From Azonexaceae bacterium s22 (lineage in GTDB: Bacteria > Pseudomonadota > Gammaproteobacteria > Burkholderiales > Rhodocyclaceae): DNA of 48,372 nt. Below, one piece after another: positions 21,200 through 28,935 of this stretch (its first letter is position 1; every line of letters begins with the position of its first letter). Under the pieces are notes generated by a model. It was not told the origin of the DNA. It worked only from the letters and a program-made list of their open reading frames with translations, and did no database searches. The stretch spans positions 1-48,372 of the forward strand of contig WYCU01000012.1 in assembly GCA_016617495.1 (NCBI GenBank). The letters run 5' to 3'. A program made the translations under genes and the position numbers.

Positions 21200-22363
21200 A
21201 TGCACAGAATTCTGAGTTTTCTTCTGGCTTTAGTGCTTGCAGCCTGCGCAGGCGCGCCGCAACGCGGTACGGGCGATCTCGGTCTGGTCATCGAGCGTGC
21301 CAATGGCCACGTCACACTGGTCGACACCACCTCGCGCCAGCCTTATGCGCGCATTGGCGGCTTGGGCGACCTGTCCCATGCCTCCGCCGTCTACTCGCGC
21401 GACGGTCGCTATGCCTTCGTCTTCGGCCGCGACGGCGGGCTGACCAAGATCGACATGCTGGAAGCGAAGGTGGTCAAGCGCGTCATTCAGTCGGGCAATG
21501 CCATCGGCGGTTCGATTTCGCAAGATGGCCGCATTGTCGTGGCGCAGAATTACACCCCCGGCGGCATCAAGGCGTTCGATGCCGAAACCCTTGAACTGCT
21601 TTCGGAAGTACCGGCCGAGTTCGCGCCGGGCCAGTTTTCCAAAGTCGTCGGACTGGCGGACAGTAGCGGCAACCGCTTCGCTTATGCCCTGTTCGATGGC
21701 GGGGAAATCTGGGTGAGCGATTTTTCCGATCCGCGTCGCCCGGTGACGCAACGCTTTCCGGCCGGGCGTCAGCCTTACGATGGTCTGGTCACCCCGGATG
21801 GCCGCTATTTCCTCGCTGGCCTGTTCGGTGAGGATGGGGTCGCGATGCTCGATCTCTGGCAACCGGAGAAAGGGGCGCGCAAGATCCTCGAAAATTACGG
21901 ACGAGGCCAGGAAAAGCTGCCGGTATTCAAGATGCCGCATCTGCGCGGCTGGTCCGTGGCGCAAGGCAAGGCCTATCTGCCAGCCATTGGGCGCCATGAA
22001 GTGCTGGTGGTCGACGTCGCGACGTGGAAAGAGGTTGGGCGCATACCCGTCCGCGGGCAGCCGGTTTTCGTCATGGCCCGCCCGGACGGGCGCCAGGTCT
22101 GGGTGAATTTTGCCTTCCCCGACAATGCCAACGTCGATGTGATCGATACGCTTGCCGGTCAGGTCGTGCAGCGCATGACGCCGGGCAAAGGCATCCTGCA
22201 CATGGAATTTACGCCGCGCGGCGAGCAGGTCTGGCTCTCGGCGCGCGATGACCACAAGGTCCTGATCTACGACACCGCCAATTTCCAGCGGATCGGCGAG
22301 ATTGCGGCGGAAAGTCCTTCCGGCATCTTTTTCACCACGCGCGCTGCGCGTATCGGGTTCTGA
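21200..22363 (+). CDS. nirF: Heme d1 biosynthesis protein NirF
   Basis: This 387-residue protein is a relative of the d1 domain of NirS without a cytochrome c domain. It has a lipoprotein signal (LVLAACAG, lipid-modified Cys16), so it should be anchored in the periplasm, and beta-propeller repeats such as YSRDGRYAFVFGRDGGLTKIDM. NirF is required for a late heme d1 step. It starts 7 bp after nirC and its stop overlaps the nirDL start (TGATG), indicating coupling. Confidence 0.94.
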   Translation: MHRILSFLLALVLAACAGAPQRGTGDLGLVIERANGHVTLVDTTSRQPYARIGGLGDLSHASAVYSRDGRYAFVFGRDGGLTKIDMLEAKVVKRVIQSGNAIGGSISQDGRIVVAQNYTPGGIKAFDAETLELLSEVPAEFAPGQFSKVVGLADSSGNRFAYALFDGGEIWVSDFSDPRRPVTQRFPAGRQPYDGLVTPDGRYFLAGLFGEDGVAMLDLWQPEKGARKILENYGRGQEKLPVFKMPHLRGWSVAQGKAYLPAIGRHEVLVVDVATWKEVGRIPVRGQPVFVMARPDGRQVWVNFAFPDNANVDVIDTLAGQVVQRMTPGKGILHMEFTPRGEQVWLSARDDHKVLIYDTANFQRIGEIAAESPSGIFFTTRAARIGF

Positions 22364-23331
22364 TGAGCGCCGCCCTCGAGTTCCGCCTGTTGAACGATTT
22401 CCAGCGCGATTTTCCGCTCTGTCCGGCGCCGTATTCCCGCCTGGCGGCGCGTCTCGGGGTCGGTGAATCGGTCGTGCTGGCCGGGCTGAAAAGATTGCGC
22501 GGTGAAGGCAAGATTTCGCGCGTCGGACCGGTGTTTGCGCCGAGACGCATCGGGGCGTCGACGCTCGCTGCGATGGCCGTGCCGGCCGCGCGGCTGGATG
22601 CCGTGGCGGAGACGGTGAGCCGCTTCCCGCAGGTGAACCACAATTACCAACGCGAACATCGCTTCAACCTGTGGTTTGTCGTTACCGCGGGCAGTGCACA
22701 GGAACTGACGCAGACGCTTGCCGCGATTGAAGGCGCTACCGCGTGTCCGCTGCTTTCATTGCCTTTGCTTGAAGCCTTTTATATCGATCTCGGTTTTCCG
22801 CTCGATGGCTCGGCGACCAAGCACCACGGCGGTAGCGCCGATTTGCCGCCGCCACTGCCCCTGGGCGAGCAGGATCGGCGCCTCGTCGCCGCGCTCCAGT
22901 CCGGCTTGGCCTTGCAATCCCGGCCGTTCGCCGATGTGGCCGCTCAGATTGGCACCAGCGAAGCCGAGGTCATCGAGCGCATTGGGCATTGGCTGGAGAT
23001 CGGGGCCATCAAGCGCTTTGGCGTCGTCGTGCGGCATCACGAACTCGGATACACCGCCAACGCCATGCTGGTTCACGATATTCCGGATGATCGCGTCGGT
23101 GAAATCGGGCGGGCGCTCGCCCGTGAAGCAGCGGTGACGCTTTGCTACCGCCGGCCTCGCCGCTTGCCGGATTGGCCCTACAACCTGTTTTGCATGATCC
23201 ATGGGCAGAATCGGGCTACGGTCGAGGCGGCCATCGAGGCGTTGCGGCAGCAGCATGGGCTTGAATCGCATCGCCATGCGGTGTTGTTTTCGACGACACG
23301 CTTCAAACAGCAGGGGGCCTGCTATGCCTGA
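22363..23331 (+). CDS. nirDL: Siroheme decarboxylase NirD-NirL fusion
   Basis: This 322-residue protein carries two consecutive Lrp/AsnC-like units: NirD-like (residues 1-150, with NHNYQREHRFNLWFV) and NirL-like (residues 165-322, with TLCYRRPRRLPDWPYNLFCMIHG). Despite their DNA-binding fold ancestry, these proteins decarboxylate the acetate side chains of siroheme to didecarboxysiroheme on the way to heme d1. Fused NirDL forms are known. It overlaps nirF by 1 bp and nirG by 8 bp. Confidence 0.93.
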   Translation: MSAALEFRLLNDFQRDFPLCPAPYSRLAARLGVGESVVLAGLKRLRGEGKISRVGPVFAPRRIGASTLAAMAVPAARLDAVAETVSRFPQVNHNYQREHRFNLWFVVTAGSAQELTQTLAAIEGATACPLLSLPLLEAFYIDLGFPLDGSATKHHGGSADLPPPLPLGEQDRRLVAALQSGLALQSRPFADVAAQIGTSEAEVIERIGHWLEIGAIKRFGVVVRHHELGYTANAMLVHDIPDDRVGEIGRALAREAAVTLCYRRPRRLPDWPYNLFCMIHGQNRATVEAAIEALRQQHGLESHRHAVLFSTTRFKQQGACYA

Positions 23332-23782
23332 AATTGACGCGGTCGACCGGCAAATCATTGCCGAATTGCAAGGCGACTTCCCGATATGCGCGCGTCCGTA
23401 CGCGCGCGCTGCCGAAAATCTGGGGATTACCGAGGCCGAGTTACTGGCGCGCATCGAGCGCCTGTTGGCCGCGAAGGTGCTGACCCGTTTTGGTCCGATG
23501 TTTCAGATTGAAGCCATGGGGGGCGCGTTTGTTCTGGCGGCGCTGGCGGTGCCCGAAGATCGTTTCGATGCCGTGGCGGCCTGCGTCAATGCGCTGCCGG
23601 AAGTCGCCCACAACTATCGCCGTGAGCACGCGCTCAACATGTGGTTCGTATTGGCGACAGAAACGCCTGCCGGGATCGCCGCGGCGATTAACCGTATCGA
23701 AAACGATACAGGTCTGGTCGTGCATGCCTTTCCCAAAGCGCGGGAATACTTCGTCGAAATGAAATTGGCGGTGCGCCAATGA
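23324..23782 (+). CDS. nirG: Siroheme decarboxylase subunit NirG
   Basis: This 152-residue Lrp/AsnC-like protein resembles the NirD half of the upstream fusion (DFPICARPYARAAENLG, HNYRREHALNMWFVLA). It forms part of the NirDLGH siroheme decarboxylase. The ATG at 23324 lies inside the last codons of nirDL; the longer frame from 23201 is only overlap. Its stop overlaps the nirH start as ATGA. Confidence 0.92.
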   Translation: MPEIDAVDRQIIAELQGDFPICARPYARAAENLGITEAELLARIERLLAAKVLTRFGPMFQIEAMGGAFVLAALAVPEDRFDAVAACVNALPEVAHNYRREHALNMWFVLATETPAGIAAAINRIENDTGLVVHAFPKAREYFVEMKLAVRQ

Positions 23783-24264
23783 CTTCGCGGCCGATGCTTG
23801 ATGCCACGGATCGTGCCCTGATTGTGGCGACCCAGGCGGGCCTCCCGCTGGTCCCTGAGCCCTATGCGGCGCTGGCTGAGCGCATTGGCGTCGGCGCCGA
23901 TGAAGTGGAGCGTCGCTTGCAGGCGATGATTCAATCGGGCGTCATCCGGCGTATCGGTGCGGTTCCCAACCACTACGCCATCGGCTGGACCGCCAACGGA
24001 ATGACGGTATGGGACGTGGACGATGCCCGTGTCGATGCCTTGGGTGAGCAGATCGGCGCGCTGCCTTTCGTCACACACTGCTATCGGCGTCCACGCGCTC
24101 TGCCACTTTGGCCGTATAACCTGTTTGCGATGGTCCACGGGGCGTCCCGAGACGAGGTTTGTGCCAAGGCTGATCGGATTGCCGAGCTGCTTGGGTCGTG
24201 TGCAAGGGCGCATGACATCCTGTTTTCGACACGCATCCTGAAGAAGAGCGGATTGCGCATCTAG
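23779..24264 (+). CDS. nirH: Siroheme decarboxylase subunit NirH
   Basis: This 161-residue Lrp/AsnC-like protein resembles NirL (THCYRRPRALPLWPYNLFAMVHG, with the conserved His and Tyr-Arg-Arg). It acts with NirDL and NirG in heme d1 synthesis. It is the last gene of the nirS run; 293 bp of non-coding control DNA follow before the Met-rich gene. Confidence 0.92.
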   Translation: MTSRPMLDATDRALIVATQAGLPLVPEPYAALAERIGVGADEVERRLQAMIQSGVIRRIGAVPNHYAIGWTANGMTVWDVDDARVDALGEQIGALPFVTHCYRRPRALPLWPYNLFAMVHGASRDEVCAKADRIAELLGSCARAHDILFSTRILKKSGLRI

Positions 24265-24271
24265 GCGCTTA

Positions 24272-24304
24272 TGCCGAAATTGCAGTCGCGATGCCAAATT
24301 GGCA
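24272..24304. promoter_or_regulatory. Candidate activator site 1 (TGCCAAATTGGCA) with a degenerate neighbour
   Basis: The palindrome TGCCAAATTGGCA occupies 24292-24304. A degenerate relative, TGCCGAAATTGCA, lies 20 bp upstream at 24272-24284, about two helical turns. Position and symmetry suit upstream activating sites for the NtrC-family regulator encoded at 31550-32881. Confidence 0.65.
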
Positions 24305-24322
24305 GGGCGTGCAATCAATATA

Positions 24323-24335
24323 AATCAATAAGTTA
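24323..24335 (+). promoter_or_regulatory. IHF consensus site
   Basis: AATCAATAAGTTA matches WATCAA-N4-TTR exactly. It lies between the two palindromes and about 110 bp upstream of the -24/-12 promoter, where IHF bending would bring bound activators to the polymerase. Confidence 0.6.
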
Positions 24336-24357
24336 CAAGAATTAACAATTTGCGCCA

Positions 24358-24406
24358 TGCCAAATTGGCAGTTGCGGCGTTTTGGGTGTATTGTGTCACT
24401 TTGGCA
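24358..24406. promoter_or_regulatory. Candidate activator site 2 (TGCCAAATTGGCA) with a half-conserved neighbour
   Basis: A second exact TGCCAAATTGGCA is at 24358-24370. A half-conserved version, TGTCACTTTGGCA, follows at 24394-24406. The second exact palindrome is 66 bp from the first, and the last site ends about 40 bp before the -24 element. Confidence 0.65.
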
Positions 24407-24447
24407 ATACGCCATAAAAATCAGTGCATTAGAAAAATACCTTTGGG

Positions 24448-24463
24448 TGGCACGGAGTGTGCA
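24448..24463 (+). promoter_or_regulatory. Sigma54 (-24/-12) promoter of the Met-rich gene
   Basis: TGGCACGGAGTGTGCA matches TGGCACG-N4-TTGCA at every fixed position except one (GTGCA for TTGCA), with correct GG-to-GC spacing. The predicted start is near 24474, giving a leader of about 84 nt before the Met-rich ATG. Confidence 0.8.
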
Positions 24464-24557
24464 GAGGAGTATGGGCTCGGGCAGGTGTCTGAGCCGTCTT
24501 CGCCAAAAGATGCGGAGGCGGTGAGCTCAATACAATCCATTACATGAGAGGTATTAC

Positions 24558-25112
24558 ATGAAGAAGATCGCAACTGTTATCGCTATGGCTGCCATTTCCG
24601 CCGCTTTCACCGCCAACGCCGCTGACCAGAAGGGCATGTCCGGTATGGGTGGTATGTCCGGCATGGGCGGCATGTCTGGCATGGAAGGCCAGAAGGGTAT
24701 GTCCGGTATGGGTGGCATGTCCGGTATGGAAGGCCAGAAGGGTATGTCCGGCATGGGCGGCATGTCCGGTATGGAAGGCCAGAAGGGTATGTCCGGCATG
24801 GGCGGCATGTCCGGCATGCAAGGCCAGAAGGGTATGTCCGGCATGGGCGGCATGTCCGGCATGCAGGGCCAGAAGGGTATGTCCGGCATGGGCGGCATGT
24901 CCGGCATGCAGGGCCAGAAGGGTATGTCCGGCATGGGCGGCATGTCCGGCATGGAAGGCCAGAAGGGTATGTCCGGCATGGGCGGCATGTCCGGCATGCA
25001 GGGCCAGAAGGGTATGTCCGGCATGGGCGGCATGTCCGGTATGGAAGGCCAGAAGGGCATGTCCGGCATGGGCGGTATGTCCGGCATGGGCGGCATGGAA
25101 GGCAAGAAGTAA
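24558..25112 (+). CDS. Secreted methionine-rich repeat protein
   Basis: The 184-residue precursor has a clear signal peptide (MKKIATVIAMAAISAAFTANA) and then only repeats: ten blocks beginning QKG, most being the 15-residue unit GQKGMSGMGGMSGM plus E or Q. The mature protein of about 163 residues has about 43 Met (26%), no Cys and no aromatic residues, so it should be disordered. Met-rich periplasmic proteins are known as oxidant sinks (MrpX in perchlorate-reducing Azospira) and MxxM-type motifs also bind Cu(I). GAGAGG lies 6 nt before the ATG. It is first behind a sigma54 promoter, ends at a strong terminator and precedes a DMSO-reductase-like operon. Function is inferred. Confidence 0.9.
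   Translation: MKKIATVIAMAAISAAFTANAADQKGMSGMGGMSGMGGMSGMEGQKGMSGMGGMSGMEGQKGMSGMGGMSGMEGQKGMSGMGGMSGMQGQKGMSGMGGMSGMQGQKGMSGMGGMSGMQGQKGMSGMGGMSGMEGQKGMSGMGGMSGMQGQKGMSGMGGMSGMEGQKGMSGMGGMSGMGGMEGKK
24604..25095 (+). repeat. 45-bp tandem coding repeats of the Met-rich protein
   Basis: The mature coding sequence consists of 45-bp units with very few nucleotide changes, such as GGT/GGC and GAA/CAG swaps. This near-identity means recent homogenisation and a likely length polymorphism between strains. Confidence 0.9.
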
Positions 25113-25127
25113 TCAAGCCGTAGCCCG

Positions 25128-25156
25128 AATGAGGCAGGCTTGCCTGCCTCATTTTT
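25128..25156 (+). terminator. Strong intrinsic terminator after the Met-rich gene
   Basis: AATGAGGCAGGC and GCCTGCCTCATT form a perfect 12-bp stem, followed by more T residues. It would leave the Met-rich message as an abundant short transcript, with only readthrough reaching the enzyme genes. Confidence 0.88.
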
Positions 25157-25179
25157 GAACTGAACTCTGACAGAACAAC

Positions 25180-25479
25180 ATGAAAAAACTGAATCTGCTG
25201 TTGGGACTCTCTGTATTTTCCGGCCTGGCTTTTGCGCAGGGCACGGATTTTATCGGGGGCCTGACGCCCGATAGGCGGCCGGAGGGAGCGCCGGTCATTA
25301 CCCAATTCGAGCAGACTCCGGAATGGAAGGCTGCTGCCTTGCACGGCATTGCGCCGCCGCAGACAGGAGTGGACTTCCTGAAGTACCAGGGCGCCTGGTA
25401 TACGCCGTTTATTTATCCCAATAGCACTGGCCGCTACGATATTCGCGGCTTCTATGCCGTCAAAGGGGGCAAGGAATAA
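25180..25479 (+). CDS. Small periplasmic protein of unknown function
   Basis: I do not recognise a family. Its 99 residues start with a signal peptide (MKKLNLLLGLSVFSGLAFAQ). The mature part of about 80 residues has no Cys, is rich in Pro, Gly and aromatic residues (TPEWKAAALHGIAPP, YQGAWYTPFIYPN) and has two positions (His and C-terminal Tyr) that could bind cofactors, though no known motif is present. It lies 24 bp after the terminator and 2 bp before the pentaheme cytochrome gene, so it is probably a subunit or chaperone of that redox chain. There is no evident ribosome site before its ATG. Confidence 0.75.
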   Translation: MKKLNLLLGLSVFSGLAFAQGTDFIGGLTPDRRPEGAPVITQFEQTPEWKAAALHGIAPPQTGVDFLKYQGAWYTPFIYPNSTGRYDIRGFYAVKGGKE

Positions 25480-25481
25480 TC

Positions 25482-26348
25482 ATGAAAAACCCTAAAGTCG
25501 GTTTGGCAATACTTGCCTTGGTGCTGGGAGCGGTGGTCATTGGCGGCCTGGCCGGATGGCAGATTCGGCAACAAAATGTGGCGGGCGTAAGTCAAGCCCA
25601 GGATGCAGGCAGCGCGTCCGAGGGGAAGGACATCCTGCGTGCGACTTACGACCCGATCCATTTCCGTCCGGCCATCGAAAAGGCGACGGACGAGCAGTGC
25701 CTGGCCTGCCATCGCGAAGTTCTCGACGACAAGGTGCGTGAGACTTCACCTGCGGGCATCAAGGCAGCGAACAGCAAAGCCTGGTATCAACGTATGAGCA
25801 CTTATACCGGGGAGCAGGACACCTTCCATCGCCGCCACCTGACGACGCCGATGGCCAAGGAGCTGATGAATCTCTCCTGCACGACTTGCCATCAGGGCAG
25901 CGACCCCCGCGACGAAGCACCGGGCACATCGGCGACGGGTACCCCGCAAAGCGACAACGGGTTCACCTTGCGCAAGACGGTGAATCCCGAAACGACCTGC
26001 CTGAAATGCCATGGTCAGATGAATGCGACGGTGATGGGTTTGCCGTCGCCTTGGCCGGAATCCAAGGAAATGTTCGGCAATTCCTGCGTGACTTGCCATG
26101 CCGCAATTCGTACCAATCGTCATCAGGTGACCTATCTCAAGGCGGATGCCATTGAGGCTGCCGGGCAAGCGAATGGCGATGTCTGCTATGGCTGCCATGG
26201 CGGTCGCGCCTGGTACCGCATCGAATACCCCTATCCGCGCCACCCATGGGAAGGGATGTCGCCGGATGTGCCGGATTGGGCGAAAAATCGCCCGGTCGAG
26301 AGCGAGGCCCGATTTGTGCTGCCGGCCGGCGGACAAAGCAAGAAATAA
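25482..26348 (+). CDS. Membrane-anchored pentaheme cytochrome c
   Basis: This 288-residue protein has an uncleaved-looking N-terminal membrane helix (VGLAILALVLGAVVIGGLAGW) and five CxxCH heme sites: C73-LA-CH, C133-TT-CH, C173-LK-CH, C202-VT-CH and C235-YG-CH. This plan (N-terminal anchor, periplasmic multiheme domain) is that of quinol-oxidising or electron-relay cytochromes such as the NapC/TorC group, but the sequence does not clearly belong to NapC. Encoded just ahead of DmsA-like and DmsB-like subunits and with no DmsC-type anchor in the window, it probably replaces DmsC as the link between the quinone pool and the enzyme. Confidence 0.88.
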   Translation: MKNPKVGLAILALVLGAVVIGGLAGWQIRQQNVAGVSQAQDAGSASEGKDILRATYDPIHFRPAIEKATDEQCLACHREVLDDKVRETSPAGIKAANSKAWYQRMSTYTGEQDTFHRRHLTTPMAKELMNLSCTTCHQGSDPRDEAPGTSATGTPQSDNGFTLRKTVNPETTCLKCHGQMNATVMGLPSPWPESKEMFGNSCVTCHAAIRTNRHQVTYLKADAIEAAGQANGDVCYGCHGGRAWYRIEYPYPRHPWEGMSPDVPDWAKNRPVESEARFVLPAGGQSKK

Positions 26349-26357
26349 GGACGGAGC

Positions 26358-28928
26358 ATGGATACGAAACGCAACTGGCTGGATGTACTCAATCCAAAAC
26401 GCCGCAATTTTCTGAAAACCGTTGGTGCGGGTGCAGCCGTGGCGACGACCGGTGGGTTGGTCGAAATCGGCTTGGGTGAGCAGGAGGCCAAGGCTTTTGC
26501 CTACGAGCCTTACCCCCGTGACGATGAGCTGACCACGGTGGTGACTTCCTGTGACCATAACTGCGGGTCGCGCCACATGTTGGTTGCGCACAAGAAGGGC
26601 GACGTCATCGTTCGCCTCTCAACCGATGACGGGCGCTTCCAGGAAGGCGGAAAGTTCGGTCTGGATACCGAAGAAACGCCGCAGCTTCGTGCCTGCCTGC
26701 GTGGCCGCTCCTACCGTAGCCGTCTCTATTCGCCGGAACGCCTGTTGTATCCGATGATGCGTGTCGGTGAGCGCGGCGAGGGCAAGTTCAAGCGTGTTTC
26801 CTGGGATGAGGCGCTGGACTACGTTGCCCGCAAGATGGTTGAAATCAAACAAAAGTATGGCCCGACGGCCATTCTCGACCAGGCTTACGCAGGGACCTCC
26901 TACGGGGTGCTGCACAAGTCCGACCAGATTGAAGGTTTGCTGGCCCGATTCCTCGGGATGTTTGGCTGCCGAACCAACTCCTGGTCGGTGCCGAGCTATC
27001 AAGGGACGACCTTCAGTTCCCGGATGACTTTCGGCACCATCACCGACGGCAACGAAGACGATACCTTCGCCCACAGCAAACTCATCATCATGTGGGGCTG
27101 GAATCCGGCCTATACGTTCCACGGTGGCAATACCTTCTACTACATGCGCCTGGCCAAGCAGCGTGGCTGCAAGTTTGTGGTGGTCGATCCGCAATACACC
27201 GACTCGGCGGCAAGCTATGACGCCTGGTGGATTCCGATCAAGCCGAATACCGACGCAGCCATGCTTGCCGGGATGGCGCACTACATCTTCGCCAATAACT
27301 GGCAGGATCAGCAGTTCATCGACAAGTTCTGTCTCGGTATGGATGCCGGGACCATGCCCGAAGAATACAAGGGCAAAGAAAACTTCAAGGACTACATCCT
27401 TGGCAAGTACGATGGGATTGCGAAGACGCCGGAGTGGGCAGAAAAAATCTGCGGTGTACCTGCCGCGGATATCAAGAAGCTGGCCGAAATGTATGCCACC
27501 ACCAAGCCGGCAGCGCTGAAAGCCAGCTGGGCGCCAGGACGGGCCAGTTATGGCGAGCAATACAATCGCATGGCCGCGGCCCTGCAGTCGATGACCGGTA
27601 ACATCGGTATTCTCGGCGGCTGCGCCGAAGGGGTCGGCAAGGGCTGGCATGCCGAAGCGGTTGCTTATCCCTACGATGAGTACGCCAACGTCTGGTACGC
27701 CTCCATCAAGTCGGATCGCTGGGCACACTGCGTACTTAACTATCCGAACGTCAAGCGTGAGGAAATTGGCTGCTGGCCGCGCAATGACGAACTCGATGGC
27801 AAGATTCCGAACATCAAGGCGATCTTCTGGCATGGTTCCGACTGGTTCAACCAGCTGACCAACATCAACAAGGAAATCCAGGCGATCAAGAAGCTGGAAC
27901 TGGTCGTCTGCATGGATTCGACCATCACGCCTTCCGGTATCTGGGCCGATGTCCTGTTCCCGATCGCGACGCACTTTGAGCGCCATGACGTGGGTTTGCC
28001 CTGGTACAAGGGGCATTACTACATCCACCGTCCCAAGGTGATTGAGCCGTTGGGCGAATCGCGTACGGACTTCCAGGTGTTCACGGAGTTGGCCTATCGC
28101 ATCGAAGAGTTGGACCCGACGGTCGCCAACTTCGGCAAGCGCTATAACCCGCGTGCGGAGCGGAGCTACTTCCAGGACAACGAGGCGACTGACGAGGCCT
28201 ATCTTGTCGCATGGTGGCATCGCGTGCAGGAACACCAAGGCGTGAAAATGTCCTGGGATACCTTCAAGAAACACGGGGTCTACAAGTTCTCCCTGGAAAG
28301 GCCGCACATTGCCTTCGAGGAGCAAATCCGCGATGGCGTCCCGTTCGAAACCCCCTCGGGCAAGATCGAGATTCTTTCCACGACGCTCGCGAGTATTCAG
28401 GATTGGAAAAAGACCCAATACGGCTACGAAATTCCTTACTTGCCGAAGTGGATCGAGCCCTTCGAGTCGCTTAATCACGAAAAGGCGAAGAAATTCCCCT
28501 TCCACATGATTACGCCGCATCCGCGCTGGCGGACCCATTCGATCTTCCACAACATTCCGTGGCTGCGCGAAACCTATCAGCAGGAAGTCACCATCAATGC
28601 CAAGGACGCGGCGCGACTCGGGATTCGTACTGGGGATATCGTCGAAATCTGGAACGAGCGCGGCAAAGTCGTCGTGCCGGCTTACGTGACCGAGCGCTGC
28701 ATGCCGAATGTGGTTGTGCTGTTTGAGGGCGCGTGGATGGATTTGGCCAAGGACGGCACGGACCGTGCCGGCAATCCGGACTTCCTTACCCTCGATGAGC
28801 CGAGCCCAGCCGGCGCCTTTGCCTACAACACCATCCTGGTGGACATGAAAAAGACCGCGCTGAACCATCGGCCGGGTTGGGATATCCAGGCCACTTCGCG
28901 TTCAGCCGTTTTCCGTCGGGATAAGTGA
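26358..28928 (+). CDS. DmsA-like molybdopterin oxidoreductase, catalytic subunit
   Basis: This 856-residue DMSO-reductase-family protein has a Tat signal (RRNFLKTVGAGAAVATTGG), so it is exported folded. Like E. coli DmsA it has RACLRGRSYRSRLYSPERL, VVVDPQYTDSAASYD, a C-terminal dinucleotide-binding domain (PFHMITPHPRWRTHS) and a serine-bearing NSWSVPS segment (residues 207-213) where DmsA has its molybdenum ligand. The N-terminal [4Fe-4S] motif is C65-x3-C69-x3-H73...C113, with His in place of the third Cys. The substrate is unknown; S-oxides, N-oxides or oxyanions are possible. The DmsB-like subunit follows after 7 bp. It is probably active in the periplasm. Confidence 0.88.
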   Translation: MDTKRNWLDVLNPKRRNFLKTVGAGAAVATTGGLVEIGLGEQEAKAFAYEPYPRDDELTTVVTSCDHNCGSRHMLVAHKKGDVIVRLSTDDGRFQEGGKFGLDTEETPQLRACLRGRSYRSRLYSPERLLYPMMRVGERGEGKFKRVSWDEALDYVARKMVEIKQKYGPTAILDQAYAGTSYGVLHKSDQIEGLLARFLGMFGCRTNSWSVPSYQGTTFSSRMTFGTITDGNEDDTFAHSKLIIMWGWNPAYTFHGGNTFYYMRLAKQRGCKFVVVDPQYTDSAASYDAWWIPIKPNTDAAMLAGMAHYIFANNWQDQQFIDKFCLGMDAGTMPEEYKGKENFKDYILGKYDGIAKTPEWAEKICGVPAADIKKLAEMYATTKPAALKASWAPGRASYGEQYNRMAAALQSMTGNIGILGGCAEGVGKGWHAEAVAYPYDEYANVWYASIKSDRWAHCVLNYPNVKREEIGCWPRNDELDGKIPNIKAIFWHGSDWFNQLTNINKEIQAIKKLELVVCMDSTITPSGIWADVLFPIATHFERHDVGLPWYKGHYYIHRPKVIEPLGESRTDFQVFTELAYRIEELDPTVANFGKRYNPRAERSYFQDNEATDEAYLVAWWHRVQEHQGVKMSWDTFKKHGVYKFSLERPHIAFEEQIRDGVPFETPSGKIEILSTTLASIQDWKKTQYGYEIPYLPKWIEPFESLNHEKAKKFPFHMITPHPRWRTHSIFHNIPWLRETYQQEVTINAKDAARLGIRTGDIVEIWNERGKVVVPAYVTERCMPNVVVLFEGAWMDLAKDGTDRAGNPDFLTLDEPSPAGAFAYNTILVDMKKTALNHRPGWDIQATSRSAVFRRDK

Positions 28929-28935
28929 GACGACC

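Noticed and set aside
24312-24330. FNR box in the AATCAATATAAATCAATA stretch
   Set aside because: The two ATCAA units are direct repeats, not an inverted TTGAT...ATCAA pair; an IHF match explains part of the stretch better.
24540-25344. Frames on both strands through the Met-rich repeats (Pro/Met-rich, Cys/Arg-rich, His/Ala-rich)
   Set aside because: They arise because a 45-bp repeat is open in several frames. Only the frame from 24558 has a signal peptide, a ribosome site and an upstream promoter.
26619-28868. 749-codon open frame on minus, opposite the molybdopterin subunit
   Set aside because: It is antisense to a clear DmsA-like protein and shows no family pattern.
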